Positions 42,156 to 52,155 of a stretch of DNA of 64,000 nucleotides are shown in pieces. Location: the NCBI GenBank assembly GCA_965661265.1, contig CBFIDE010000003.1:62001-126000 (forward strand), in the 5' to 3' direction. Position numbers and translations under genes: made by a program. Each line of letters opens with the position of its first letter. The stretch's first letter is position 1. Below the pieces are notes generated by a model that was not told where the DNA came from, ran no database searches, and worked only from the letters and a program-made list of their open reading frames with translations. This DNA comes from CBFIDE01 sp965661265 (lineage in GTDB: Bacteria > Bacteroidota > Bacteroidia > Flavobacteriales > Schleiferiaceae).

Positions 42156-45100
42156 ATGCCAGAAAAAACCAACAGAGAGTTTAAGTTAAGCACACTCTCT
42201 CTAAACAACTCAATTAGTGTATTTATACTAACCTTTTTGCTTATTGCAGGAGGATTGTTTTCATACATCACAATGCCGAAAGAGTCTTTCCCTGAGATTG
42301 TTTTTCCGGTAATTTATGTTCAAACACCTTATCCTGGTAATACACCAGAGGATATTGAAAACCTAATTACAAGACCTCTTGAGAAGGAGATCAAAGGAGT
42401 AGATGGTATTGACAAACTGAATTCCCAGAGCTTACAAGATGTATCTGTAATCAATGTGAATTTCAATATCGATGTGGATACAGAAAAAGCATTGCAAGAT
42501 GTAAAGGATGCTGTAGATAGAGCAATGAGTGACCTTCCAACGGACTTAGATCAAGACCCTGTTGTATTGGATATTGACCTTTCTAGAGTGCCGATTCTAA
42601 ATATCAACCTCTCTGGAGATTTTGGAATTGATCAATTGGTGGATTATGCAGAATTTCTTCAGGATGAGATTGAAGATTTAAGCGAAATTTCTGAGGCAAC
42701 TATTACTGGTGACAAGGAGAAAGAGGTGCAAATTAATGTAGACCTCCCGGCTTTGAAAGCTAATATGCTCAGCTTCGATGATATTGCAAACGCCATAGCT
42801 TCTGAAAATATAAATATTGGAGCAGGAGATATTCTACTCGGAAAGACAAGAAGATCTATTCGTACCAGTGCAGAGTTCACAGATATGGATCAGATCAGAA
42901 ACGTTATTATCAAGCATGAAAATGATAATATCGTTTATTTAAAAGATATAGCTGAGGTTAAATTTACTTATAAAGAAGTAGAGAGTTTTGCCCGTTTAGG
43001 TGGTGAATCTGTTGTTTCTCTCAACGTAATTAAGAAGAGTGGAGAAAACCTTTTAGACGCTACTGATAAAATTAGAGCAATTCTTAAAAGCGCTAAGAAA
43101 ACAGACCTTCCTCCAAACCTAAGCATTACGATTACAAATGATCAGTCTAAGCAAACAAGAAGTCAGCTTAGCAATCTAGAAAACAGTATTATCTCCGGGG
43201 TTATTCTGGTAATTCTTGTACTTCTCTTTTTCTTAGGCCTCAGAAATGCAGTCTTTGTAGGTCTGTCCATTCCTTTATCAATGTTTATCTCTTTCCTTGT
43301 GCTTAGCGCGATGGGAATAAGCCTGAACTTTATTGTATTATTCTCATTGATTTTGGCATTAGGTATGCTTGTGGATAATGCGATTGTTACGGTAGAGAAT
43401 ATTTATAGACTCTATGAAGAAGAGGGTTTAAGCAAGTTTGAAGCAGCTAAACAAGGAGTTGGTGAAATTGCCGTTCCGATTATTAGCTCTACGCTTACCA
43501 CTTTGGCAGCTTTCTTCCCGCTAATTTTCTGGGACAGTATTATTGGAGAGTTTATGGGCTATTTACCTAAAACTCTTATCGTTGTTCTTGGATCATCACT
43601 TTTAGTAGCCTTAGTAATAAACCCAGTGATTGCCTCTACATTCATAAAGAAGCAGGACTTGAGCAAGAAGCCTAAGGCAGTTAAGAACATCACCATTGCA
43701 GCTATTTTTGGAGCAATAGGATTAGGAAGTATTCTTGGTGGGAGCTTTGCATTTGGAAATTTCATGATTATAATAGCTCTGTTGATTCTATTATATGCCT
43801 TTGTGCTTTTCCCGATTTCAGTGTGGTTCCAAAATGTATTCCTGACCAAGCTAGAAGTGATTTATGCTAAGACATTAACAATTGCTTTAAGTGGCTTTAG
43901 GCCGATTTTAATACTTATTGGAACATTTGCTTTAATGCAGGCTTCTATCTGGTTTTACTTTAATGTTTCAAACCCAAAGGTTGTTTTCTTCCCAAATAAT
44001 GAGCCTAACTACATCAATGTATTTGTAGAAACGGCAGAGGGTATGGACGTTACTGCAACTGACAGCTTAGTTCGTATTGTTGAGAATGATTTGATGGAGG
44101 TAATAAAGCCTTATACTCAAGATTCTATAGTTGAATCGGTGGTAACTAATGTAGGTGCTGAAACTGCCAGTCAAAATGACTTTGGAGGATCACCTGGAAA
44201 CACACCATCTAAAGCTAGAATAACCGTATCCTTTGTTGAGTATATGTATAGAAATGGCATAAGCACATCAACAATTCAAAAGGAAGTAAGCGCTGCATTA
44301 AATAAGCGATATGCGGGATTAACTATTAGTGTTGAGAAAGAACAAAATGGTCCGCCGGTAGGAAAGGCCATTAATATAGAGGTTAGTGGTAAGGAGTTTA
44401 GAGATTTACTAGACATTGCCAATAGAATGAAGTCTACTATTGATCAGGCTAATATTGAGGGCGTTGAAGGTCTTCAGATTGACCTTGAGCAGAATAAGCC
44501 AGAAATGCTGGTGAGTATCGATAGAGATAGAGCAAGAAGACTTGGTGTTAGTACTCAACAGGTAGCCTTTGCGCTTAGAACTGCTCTTTACGGAAGAGAA
44601 GCTTCTAAGTTTAAAGAAGGAGAAGATGACTATCCTATTGAGATTAGATTGGATGAGCAGTATAGATATAATGTTGCTAGCCTAATGAATCAGCTTGTGA
44701 CTTTTAGATCTCAAGCAACAGGAAAAATTGTTCAAGTTCCTATTTCAGCTGTGGCTGATTATAGTTTCAATACGACATTCGCGTCCATCAATAGAAAGGA
44801 CTCAGAAAGATTGGTTACTATTTCCTCAAATGTTTTAGAAGGCTATAACCCTACTGAGGTCAATAATAAGATAAAGGCTGTTTTGAGGTATTTTGAAATG
44901 CCATCTGCTTACACTTATAAGTTTACCGGAGAACAAGAAGAGCAGGCAGAGTCTTCAGCCTTCTTGGTCATGGCCCTATTAATTGCGATCAGCTTAATCT
45001 CTATTATTCTTGTTTCTCAATTTAATAGTTTGACAAAACCGGTAATAATTATAGCAACAGTTCTTTTTAGTACAATTGGAGTGTTCTTAGGCTTAGGGAT

Positions 45101-45578
45101 ATTTAGCATGGATTTCGTAGTAATCATGTCCGGAATTGGGATTGTTTCCCTAGCTGGGATTGTGGTGAACAATGGAATCGTACTTATTGACTTTATTGAA
45201 TTGTCTAGATCCAGGATGAAAGAAAGCAAGAATGTAACAGATGGAGAGCTTACGATGGATGATTTAAAGACCGCAATTGAATTAGGAGGGAAAACCAGGC
45301 TGAGACCGGTATTGCTGACGGCGATCACTACTGTTTTAGGTTTAGTTCCTTTAGCAATTGGCTTTAATATTGACTTCGCAGGCTTCTTAAGTGACCTAGA
45401 TGCGAACATCTATTTTGGGGGTGATAATGCTGTTTTTTGGAGCCCAATGGCATGGACAGTTATCTTTGGTCTTGTGTTTGCAACATTCTTAACGTTGATC
45501 GTAATTCCAGTGATGTATCTGTTATTCGAAAGATTTAATAGATGGTCCAGGAAGATGTTCAACAACATAGCAGGTTAA
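42156..45578 (+). CDS. RND efflux transporter, HAE-1/MFP-type (large)
   Basis: 1140 residues. The N-terminal TM1 begins after LSTLSLNNSISVFILTFLL, and TM4 has LALGMLVDNAIVTVENIYR, the proton-relay Asp-containing motif. The duplicate half is complete, ending FERFNRWSRKMFNNIAG. It is about 90 residues longer than pump 1, with extra loop material between the halves and a C-terminal insertion (ANIYFGGDNAVFWSP) seen in Bacteroidota relatives. An intrinsic terminator 35 bases downstream ends the operon. Confidence 0.94.
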   Translation: MPEKTNREFKLSTLSLNNSISVFILTFLLIAGGLFSYITMPKESFPEIVFPVIYVQTPYPGNTPEDIENLITRPLEKEIKGVDGIDKLNSQSLQDVSVINVNFNIDVDTEKALQDVKDAVDRAMSDLPTDLDQDPVVLDIDLSRVPILNINLSGDFGIDQLVDYAEFLQDEIEDLSEISEATITGDKEKEVQINVDLPALKANMLSFDDIANAIASENINIGAGDILLGKTRRSIRTSAEFTDMDQIRNVIIKHENDNIVYLKDIAEVKFTYKEVESFARLGGESVVSLNVIKKSGENLLDATDKIRAILKSAKKTDLPPNLSITITNDQSKQTRSQLSNLENSIISGVILVILVLLFFLGLRNAVFVGLSIPLSMFISFLVLSAMGISLNFIVLFSLILALGMLVDNAIVTVENIYRLYEEEGLSKFEAAKQGVGEIAVPIISSTLTTLAAFFPLIFWDSIIGEFMGYLPKTLIVVLGSSLLVALVINPVIASTFIKKQDLSKKPKAVKNITIAAIFGAIGLGSILGGSFAFGNFMIIIALLILLYAFVLFPISVWFQNVFLTKLEVIYAKTLTIALSGFRPILILIGTFALMQASIWFYFNVSNPKVVFFPNNEPNYINVFVETAEGMDVTATDSLVRIVENDLMEVIKPYTQDSIVESVVTNVGAETASQNDFGGSPGNTPSKARITVSFVEYMYRNGISTSTIQKEVSAALNKRYAGLTISVEKEQNGPPVGKAINIEVSGKEFRDLLDIANRMKSTIDQANIEGVEGLQIDLEQNKPEMLVSIDRDRARRLGVSTQQVAFALRTALYGREASKFKEGEDDYPIEIRLDEQYRYNVASLMNQLVTFRSQATGKIVQVPISAVADYSFNTTFASINRKDSERLVTISSNVLEGYNPTEVNNKIKAVLRYFEMPSAYTYKFTGEQEEQAESSAFLVMALLIAISLISIILVSQFNSLTKPVIIIATVLFSTIGVFLGLGIFSMDFVVIMSGIGIVSLAGIVVNNGIVLIDFIELSRSRMKESKNVTDGELTMDDLKTAIELGGKTRLRPVLLTAITTVLGLVPLAIGFNIDFAGFLSDLDANIYFGGDNAVFWSPMAWTVIFGLVFATFLTLIVIPVMYLLFERFNRWSRKMFNNIAG

Positions 45579-45612
45579 TTAGGTTAAGGTTTGGTTATTG
45601 GTTGACCAATGC

Positions 45613-45638
45613 AAAGCCCCGCATAGCGGGGCTTTTGT
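45613..45638 (+). terminator. Intrinsic terminator of RND operon 2
   Basis: AAAGCCCCGC (45613-45622) and GCGGGGCTTT (45626-45635) form a perfect GC-rich stem with a 3-base loop, followed by TTTTG. A very strong terminator, placed between the pump and the dxs promoter. Confidence 0.9.
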
Positions 45639-45693
45639 GCTTTTATACCTTTCCTTATTTCTGACTATCGTAGAATACTAGCTTATCATTGTT

Positions 45694-45701
45694 TACTTTT
45701 G
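45694..45701 (+). promoter_or_regulatory. -7 element TACTTTTG for dxs
   Basis: Exact TAnnTTTG match ending only 4 bases before the ATG at 45706. If initiation is at the usual distance, the mRNA would start at or next to the start codon, i.e. leaderless. Confidence 0.55.
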
Positions 45702-45705
45702 CCGC

Positions 45706-47355
45706 ATGAGCAGTACGCCATTCAAATTACTTTATTCTTTAAACACTATTGAGGACCTGAGGAGACTTGATAGGCAATCTCTTGTTGAGCTTTGTAAAGA
45801 GTTAAGGCTGTTTGTTCAAACTAAGACTAAAACTAAGGCTGCACATATTAAAAGTAGCCTTGGAGTAACTGAGCTCAGTGTTGCTATCCATTACCTTTTT
45901 AATACGCCTTCAGATAAGCTTATTTGGGATGTTGGTCATCAAGCTTATATACATAAGGTTCTTACTGACAGACGGGACCTATTTGAGACCAACAGGCAGT
46001 ATAAAGGTTTGTCGGCGTTCCCTTCAATCTTTGAAAGCCCATTTGATAGTTTTACTGTAGGTCATTCTTCTACTTCTATTTCCGCCGCCGCGGGATTTGC
46101 TATCGCGCAAAGCGATAGAAATAATACTGAAACAATTGCAGTGATTGGTGATGGAGCGCTTACCGGAGGGATGTCTTTTGAGGCTTTAAACTTTATTGGT
46201 GAAAGAAACTTGGATGTTCTTGTAATCTTAAATAAGAATAAAATATCTATAGATGATAATGTGGGTTTTTTGAATAAGGAATCCTCATATCAAAAGTATT
46301 TTGAAAGCTTAGGTTGGACTATTTTGAGCCAAATAAACGGAAATGACCTCAACGAGCTTTTACCAGCACTAGAAGAGGCAAAGAATACCAAAGGTCCTAG
46401 AGTAATAATTGCCAATACTACTCATGGACTTGGCTATGCAGATCAAGAAAAAGAAATTGAATCCAATATAAGCTATCAATCTGCTTTTGCTAATTATCTG
46501 GATAAGGCAATGACCAAGGATAATGAAATTCATTTTATTTCTCCTGCAATGATCTCAGGAGCGGGTATTCGCCAAAAAACGAGGAATAAGTTTCCAGAAA
46601 GAATAATTGATGTAGGTATAGCGGAGCAACATGCTGTAAGTATGTCAGCAGCGATGGCGCTGAGTAACAAAAAACCAATTTGCCACCTATATTCTACATT
46701 TGCTCAGAGAGCCTTAGATCAAATTATTCATGACGTTGCGCTTCAAGAATTAAATTTGTGTTTTCTCATTGACAGAGCTGGTTTAGTAGGAGAGGATGGT
46801 CCAACACATCATGGTTTATTTGACATTAGTTTTTTATCTCCAATACCAAATATTGAAATATTTCAACCGGCTTCAGAAGCGGACCTAGCTCTTTGCTTTC
46901 AAACAGCTTTGGAATCAGCTATGCCTAGTTTTATTAGGGTCCCAAAATCTAACATTTCTAATGAATTTTCTGGCTTAGAGGCTAGGGATGATTATCGATG
47001 GTTAAAGCAGAATAGTAGCAAGAAGCTTCTAATAAGTTACGGAAGAATCGGCTTGAACATCATGACTGCGGATTCAAATGATACAGATTTTGATCACCTT
47101 CAACTTATCAGATTAAAGCCATTAGATTTTAATTTCTTTCAAGAAGTATGCGCCACATATTCTTCAGTTTTAATAATTGAAGAGGCCATGGAAATTGGAG
47201 GGATCGGGCAGCAAATAAAATCATCAATTTCTCATCCAGATATTCAGCTAGCTGGAATTAAAAATGCTTTTATACCCGGAGGAAAATTAAGCGAGCTCTT
47301 TAAGCATTCAGGCCTTGACGGGGAATCGCTGAAAAGAAAACTTAAGAATTCTTAA
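45706..47355 (+). CDS. 1-deoxy-D-xylulose-5-phosphate synthase, short divergent form
   Basis: 549 residues against about 590-640 for typical Dxs. The thiamine-diphosphate motif GDGALTGGMSFEALN, catalytic Glu in DVGIAEQHAV and His of DGPTHHG are intact. The usual DGHD motif is replaced by NGND, the region between NVG and FESLGW is about 45 residues shorter, and the usual GGHL of the N-terminal active site reads AAHI. It should still bind ThDP; whether it makes DXP is uncertain, so a second, standard dxs elsewhere would make this a paralogue. Convergent and overlapping with ribE by 14 bases. Confidence 0.8.
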   Translation: MSSTPFKLLYSLNTIEDLRRLDRQSLVELCKELRLFVQTKTKTKAAHIKSSLGVTELSVAIHYLFNTPSDKLIWDVGHQAYIHKVLTDRRDLFETNRQYKGLSAFPSIFESPFDSFTVGHSSTSISAAAGFAIAQSDRNNTETIAVIGDGALTGGMSFEALNFIGERNLDVLVILNKNKISIDDNVGFLNKESSYQKYFESLGWTILSQINGNDLNELLPALEEAKNTKGPRVIIANTTHGLGYADQEKEIESNISYQSAFANYLDKAMTKDNEIHFISPAMISGAGIRQKTRNKFPERIIDVGIAEQHAVSMSAAMALSNKKPICHLYSTFAQRALDQIIHDVALQELNLCFLIDRAGLVGEDGPTHHGLFDISFLSPIPNIEIFQPASEADLALCFQTALESAMPSFIRVPKSNISNEFSGLEARDDYRWLKQNSSKKLLISYGRIGLNIMTADSNDTDFDHLQLIRLKPLDFNFFQEVCATYSSVLIIEEAMEIGGIGQQIKSSISHPDIQLAGIKNAFIPGGKLSELFKHSGLDGESLKRKLKNS

Positions 47356-47356
47356 G
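47341..47356. other. Perfect 16-base palindrome at the dxs/ribE overlap
   Basis: CTTAAGAATTCTTAAG reads the same on both strands and is in frame for both convergent genes: each encodes Leu-Lys-Asn-Ser-stop. It is not followed by a T-run, so it is probably not an intrinsic terminator. Confidence 0.9.
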
Positions 47357-47935
47357 ATCCAGAAGCCTAGATACGTACTTACCGATAATATCAAATTCTA
47401 AATTAACTCTAGAGCCGATTTTAAGGTTTTTGAAATTTGTGTGCTCGTAAGTATAAGGAATAATAGCTACTGAGAATTCATCCTTGCTAGGATCAACAAC
47501 CGTAAGGCTCACCCCATTGATACAGATGGAGCCTTTGCTCACTGTAATATTTTCTTTAGAGCTATTGTATTTAAACCTGAAATGCCAACTTCCACCTTCC
47601 TCTTTAATAGAAATACACTCACCTGTTTGATCTACATGTCCTTGAACGATATGACCATCTAATCTACCATTAGCAATCATACATCTCTCAACATTCGCGA
47701 TATCGCCTACCTTAAGATCCCCTAAATTAGTTTTTAGCATGGTCTCGTTTATGGCTGTCAAGGTGTAGGTATCAGAATCGATATCAACAACAGTTAAACA
47801 TACTCCATTGTGGGCAACAGATTGGTCTACTTTTAATTCTGATGCTAATTTTGATTGAAATGTAAAGTGATAGTTTGTGTTATCCTTTTGAATGTTCTTA
47901 ACCAGAACAGTGTCTTCAATAATACCTGTGAACAT
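47342..47935 (-). CDS. ribE: Riboflavin synthase, alpha chain
   Basis: 197 residues with two tandem lumazine-binding barrels, each with a G-x-C-L-T or GVSLTV core (AHNGVCLTVVD and INGVSLTVVD), and the start MFTGIIED. It dismutates two 6,7-dimethyl-8-ribityllumazine to riboflavin. Follows the type IX-secreted protein gene by 3 bases. Its final codons lie in a 16-base palindrome shared with dxs, so both proteins end LKNS. Confidence 0.95.
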   Translation of the reverse strand: MFTGIIEDTVLVKNIQKDNTNYHFTFQSKLASELKVDQSVAHNGVCLTVVDIDSDTYTLTAINETMLKTNLGDLKVGDIANVERCMIANGRLDGHIVQGHVDQTGECISIKEEGGSWHFRFKYNSSKENITVSKGSICINGVSLTVVDPSKDEFSVAIIPYTYEHTNFKNLKIGSRVNLEFDIIGKYVSRLLDLKNS

Positions 47936-47938
47936 ATT

Positions 47939-50596
47939 TTATTTATAAAGGTGTAAAAATCCAGAAATCGAGCGCTCCTGGCGTCCATTAACGCTTTGAG
48001 GTTCGTAAATACAAGTGTAGAAATAAACTCCTTCTACCGCAGTTTCTCCACTACTTCTTATTTGACCATTCCAGCCAATAATTATTTCGTCTAAATCAGA
48101 TGACTCAAAAACAGTTGTGCCCCATCTGTTTTTAATTACTAATGATATTCTTCCAATATCATTGTAATTAATGGGTCTAAAGGAATCGTTATTGTCATCT
48201 CCGTTAGGGGAAAAGACATTCGGAAATTCAATAATAGGACAAGCCTCTATACAAATCTCATTACTTAGCAGACTTTCATTAGCTATTCCATTAGGGTCCG
48301 AGGCCGCATCATCTACCGCAGTAACGGCATAGCATCCAAAAATGGGCTCATTAAGGAATAGAAAAGATAAACTAGTAACTCCAGCAACGAGAGGTGTTGA
48401 GCTATATTCATCATCTCTAGTCTTTTTGTAGTAAATATTATAATAGGCAATATCCCCAATAGAGCATTCTAAAGATGGAGTACTTTGCCAACTGAGAAAT
48501 AAAGAATCTTCTTCACAATTAAAATTAGCACTTAAAACAGGAGGGCATGGCCTTGAAGTATCGATTGGTATGCCGCAATCAATTTGGCTATTATTTATTA
48601 ATAAGCCTGATAAATTAGGTTGGGCGGTATAGTCTCCATAGGACCTAACTCTGTAGCAGTAGGTTTCTCCGTTGCTTAATGCTGTGTCAATAAATAAGTC
48701 AGATTTGGAGATCCCAATACTGTCAAACTGGTTTGGAATAATCAGGTTTTCTCTAAAAATAACAAAACTGTCATTCCTCCAAGAAGTATTATAATTAAAG
48801 CGCAATAAGGCCAATTCATCCTCTGCAAAGACCTGCAAAAAAACTGAAGATGCAGGATCAGATTCTCCTAAAACTTGAGCAGGATTTCCGCTGAACATAG
48901 TCACTTTGTAGGAATAAGAGGTATCTTGAGTATTTAAAAGGCTGTCTCTAAATGAATTAATCGGGGCATCAGCAAAGGTTCCGATATCTGTATACAAGCC
49001 GTCTCCAAAACCAATGGATCTAGAAAGAGTATAAGAATACGGAGGTGGGTTTAAAACGCTATCAATAAACGGAGGAGCAATCCATTCTATGTCAATTTTT
49101 CCTTCTGTAGTTGATGTATTTAATATATCCACTTTTGTCATTAAAGGTAGGCTCAATGCTAAAGAAGAGCAGAACTCAACAGAGGCATAACTTTCGGTTT
49201 CTTGTGGATAGACCGCCACAACCATATAACAATACTCAACACCTACTTTTAAATTTGTAGAATCTATATAATTTGTATCAAGCCCTCCGCTTGTAGAACC
49301 AATGAAAGAATAGCCCGTTCTTGCAGGTACACCTAACTCACAATCGTTAGGAACAAAGCCATATAGACTCTCTCGCCTATAAATGTCATAGCGCTCTGAT
49401 CCACTACAGGCTGCAGGATTCCAATGAAGCACCATTTTTCTATCGTTAGCTTCAATTTTAGGATTCTTAGGCGAAGGAGCTACAACGGTAATTTCAGCAG
49501 TAAACAAATCAGTTAATGATGGTTCATTTGGATCGGAGGGATTATCCTTAGCCTCAAATGTGACAAAGTAAGCTTGCTTTCTAATATGATTACAAGCAGT
49601 ATTCCAGTTAAAAATTGCATTTACAGATCCTAGGCCACTAGCCTGAAAAGGATTGGCAGGGTTAGCAACTTCAAAAGGAGCGCCATAAGCACTCATATTT
49701 ATTCTGTCATTATCTGGGTCAGTAGCACTAACAGTAAAGTTCAAATTTTGACCTGCTTCTACACAAAATGGACCCACAGGAGCAATAACTGGAGGGTTAT
49801 TCCCACAATCCTTAATTTCAATTTGCATATCTCTGACAACAAAGCCAACTCTTACATATTGACCACTAGCATTTTTTCTGAATTCACTTATTTGGATAGC
49901 AAAATTGTAAACGCCTATTCTCTTTGGAACATCCCAAATAAAGTTTCCCGTAACAGGATCAATAATAATGCTGTCCTGCACAAATAATGGATCATAAGTG
50001 GTTGAAATGATATTCCCTAAAGCACCTCTGCAATCTACAAGCCTATAACTAAGACTGTCTCCATCCGGATCATATGCTCCAGTATTATGCTTAAATATTT
50101 TATTCAAACAACCATCATCAATTGGTGGGTTTAGTAAAATTGGAGAACTATTTGAGCCAAGACCAGGACTTACAACTAATTCAGAATTTACATAGAAAGG
50201 CACATTGATGGATTGAACGATATTATTAATTCCACTGTTCCTATTGGGATCTTCAAAATGGATAGTGTAAACTCCAGTAGCGTTGTATGTATGCGTTCCT
50301 ACATAGGTGTTCTTTCTAATGTCCGTTGCTATGATTTCTCCAACTCTTGCCGTTGGGCAAACAAGTGCATTTAATAAACCATTTGATCTAAGAAGTGTAT
50401 TGGTTGTATTGTCACCCCAATCAACATCAAGAGTACAACGGTCAGCAGGAGCGGTATCCTTAGTATAAGTAGTAATAGTTACCTCATAAGTCAGCCCGCT
50501 TATCCATCTATAGCTTATTTCCCCAGCCCTATTGTGAGTAGCTATCGCTTGAAGCGAGAAGAAAAGAGAAATTAAGATTAGATAATATTTCTTCAT
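47939..50596 (-). CDS. Large secreted protein with type IX (gliding-motility) C-terminal domain
   Basis: 885 residues. A signal peptide ends AIATHNRAGEISYRW, the ATHxAG start shared with the 57917 protein. Two cadherin/PKD-like regions (about 165-380) and fibronectin-III-like repeats follow, with NRNS and DPDGDSLSYRLVDC calcium-binding-like turns. The last 100 residues are the CHU_C domain (FPNVFSPNGDDNNDSFRP to the end), the type B signal for the type IX secretion system. It is presumed an adhesin or matrix protein on the cell surface. Confidence 0.92.
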   Translation of the reverse strand: MKKYYLILISLFFSLQAIATHNRAGEISYRWISGLTYEVTITTYTKDTAPADRCTLDVDWGDNTTNTLLRSNGLLNALVCPTARVGEIIATDIRKNTYVGTHTYNATGVYTIHFEDPNRNSGINNIVQSINVPFYVNSELVVSPGLGSNSSPILLNPPIDDGCLNKIFKHNTGAYDPDGDSLSYRLVDCRGALGNIISTTYDPLFVQDSIIIDPVTGNFIWDVPKRIGVYNFAIQISEFRKNASGQYVRVGFVVRDMQIEIKDCGNNPPVIAPVGPFCVEAGQNLNFTVSATDPDNDRINMSAYGAPFEVANPANPFQASGLGSVNAIFNWNTACNHIRKQAYFVTFEAKDNPSDPNEPSLTDLFTAEITVVAPSPKNPKIEANDRKMVLHWNPAACSGSERYDIYRRESLYGFVPNDCELGVPARTGYSFIGSTSGGLDTNYIDSTNLKVGVEYCYMVVAVYPQETESYASVEFCSSLALSLPLMTKVDILNTSTTEGKIDIEWIAPPFIDSVLNPPPYSYTLSRSIGFGDGLYTDIGTFADAPINSFRDSLLNTQDTSYSYKVTMFSGNPAQVLGESDPASSVFLQVFAEDELALLRFNYNTSWRNDSFVIFRENLIIPNQFDSIGISKSDLFIDTALSNGETYCYRVRSYGDYTAQPNLSGLLINNSQIDCGIPIDTSRPCPPVLSANFNCEEDSLFLSWQSTPSLECSIGDIAYYNIYYKKTRDDEYSSTPLVAGVTSLSFLFLNEPIFGCYAVTAVDDAASDPNGIANESLLSNEICIEACPIIEFPNVFSPNGDDNNDSFRPINYNDIGRISLVIKNRWGTTVFESSDLDEIIIGWNGQIRSSGETAVEGVYFYTCIYEPQSVNGRQERSISGFLHLYK

Positions 50597-50696
50597 TGAC
50601 TTATTAAACAGAAGGAGCTGTGTTTTGTTGTAAGCTCAATTTAGCTTTAGTACTTTATTCCTTGGAAGATAAAATCAAATAGGGAAACAATTATTA

Positions 50697-50704
50697 TACA
50701 TTTG
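50697..50704 (+). promoter_or_regulatory. -7 element TACATTTG for the leucyl aminopeptidase gene
   Basis: Exact TAnnTTTG match, 23 bases before the ATG at 50728, in the divergent gap with the secreted-protein gene. Confidence 0.6.
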
Positions 50705-50727
50705 TTCAAATTTAAGAAAAACAGAAG

Positions 50728-52155
50728 ATGAAACTCAGCATATTTAAGCCTTCGATGCAAATAAAGCACCGAATTTATATTACCAATGAACTATCGAATC
50801 TAACAGACTTAAGCCTAAGCCAAGATGAAAAGGCATATGCTGATGAAGTTTTAGGCGATGATAAATCAGGTTTAGTGCGACTAAATAGGTATAATGAATT
50901 TATCTATATCGCTGTTCAAGAAATCGGGAAATTAGAGGCTTATCAGCTTAGCGAAAAGTTGAGACTAGCCGCCACTAACATCTTGTCTAATCTTAGGTCA
51001 GATAAAGCCTCAAAGGTGCTTTTAAAATCTTTAAGTACAAACTTAAGTATTGTAGATTTTGCAGAAGGATTAGCTCTTGCTAACTATCAGTTTATTAAAT
51101 ATTTTAAGGATGCTGTAAAGAAGAAATCAACACTTGAGGAGCTATGTTTCTCTGGGATAGAAGAAAACGATTTAAAGGAATTGAACGCTCTAATTTCTGG
51201 GGTTTATCATGCTCGTGACTTAGTAAACGAACCATTAAATCACCTCTCTGCAGTTGATCTTTCCAATGAGGCAAAATCACTTCTGGACCTTGGAGTTAAG
51301 GTTGAGGTCTTCAATAAGAAGAAAATAGAAAGCCTCCAGATGGGAGGAATACTAGCTGTTAATAGAGGTAGTCAAGATCCTCCAAGCTTTAGTATTTTAG
51401 AGTATAAGCATCCTGATGCTAAAAATTCTAAGCCCATTGTATTGGTAGGAAAAGGAGTGGTGTATGATACAGGCGGTTTAAGTCTCAAGCCTACTGCAGG
51501 ATCCATGGATTCTATGAAAAGCGATATGGGTGGTGCAGCCGCAGTAATTGGATGTATGAAGGCTGTTGCTTTGGCAGAACTAAATGTTCATATTGTAGGT
51601 CTTGTTCCTGCAACAGACAATAGACCTGGCGAAAATGCTTACGCTCCAGGCGACATAATTAAAATGTATGATGGAACTACAATTGAAGTCCTGAATACTG
51701 ATGCTGAAGGCAGAATGTTATTGGCTGACGCGCTCTCTTATGCAAAGAAATTTGATCCAGAATTGGTTATTGATCTTGCAACCTTAACAGGGGCTGCAGC
51801 CATGGCCATTGGAAAGTATGGGATTGTTGGAATGGGAACAGCAGGTACATCAAGCTTTTCTAAATTACAAGAAAGTGGTAAAAATGTCTATGAGCGTGTG
51901 GTAGAATTTCCTATTTGGGATGAATATCAAGAGCTGTTAAAAAGCAATGTTGCAGACATGAAGAATATTGGAGGAAGAGAAGGTGGAGCAATTACCGCCG
52001 GAAAGTTTCTTCAGCATTTCACTGATTACCCTTGGATTCACTTGGATATTGCAGGCCCTGCATTTTTAGCATCGGATGATCATTATAGAAAGACAGGAGG
52101 TACAGGGACAGGTGTAAGATTGCTTTTTGACTTCTTAAAGAATTATAGTTCATGA
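50728..52155 (+). CDS. Leucyl aminopeptidase (M17)
   Basis: 475 residues. The two-metal active site is complete: VGKGVVYDTGGLSLKP (Lys and first Asp), SMKSDMGGA and NTDAEGRMLLADAL, the M17 signature. The N-terminal half is the regulatory domain. It removes N-terminal residues from peptides in the cytoplasm. The next gene, pdxA, overlaps by four bases. Confidence 0.95.
   Translation: MKLSIFKPSMQIKHRIYITNELSNLTDLSLSQDEKAYADEVLGDDKSGLVRLNRYNEFIYIAVQEIGKLEAYQLSEKLRLAATNILSNLRSDKASKVLLKSLSTNLSIVDFAEGLALANYQFIKYFKDAVKKKSTLEELCFSGIEENDLKELNALISGVYHARDLVNEPLNHLSAVDLSNEAKSLLDLGVKVEVFNKKKIESLQMGGILAVNRGSQDPPSFSILEYKHPDAKNSKPIVLVGKGVVYDTGGLSLKPTAGSMDSMKSDMGGAAAVIGCMKAVALAELNVHIVGLVPATDNRPGENAYAPGDIIKMYDGTTIEVLNTDAEGRMLLADALSYAKKFDPELVIDLATLTGAAAMAIGKYGIVGMGTAGTSSFSKLQESGKNVYERVVEFPIWDEYQELLKSNVADMKNIGGREGGAITAGKFLQHFTDYPWIHLDIAGPAFLASDDHYRKTGGTGTGVRLLFDFLKNYSS

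Noticed and set aside
45613..45638. GC-rich hairpin as a repeat element or attachment site
   Set aside because: Perfect stem with a T-run directly after the operon end; an intrinsic terminator explains it.
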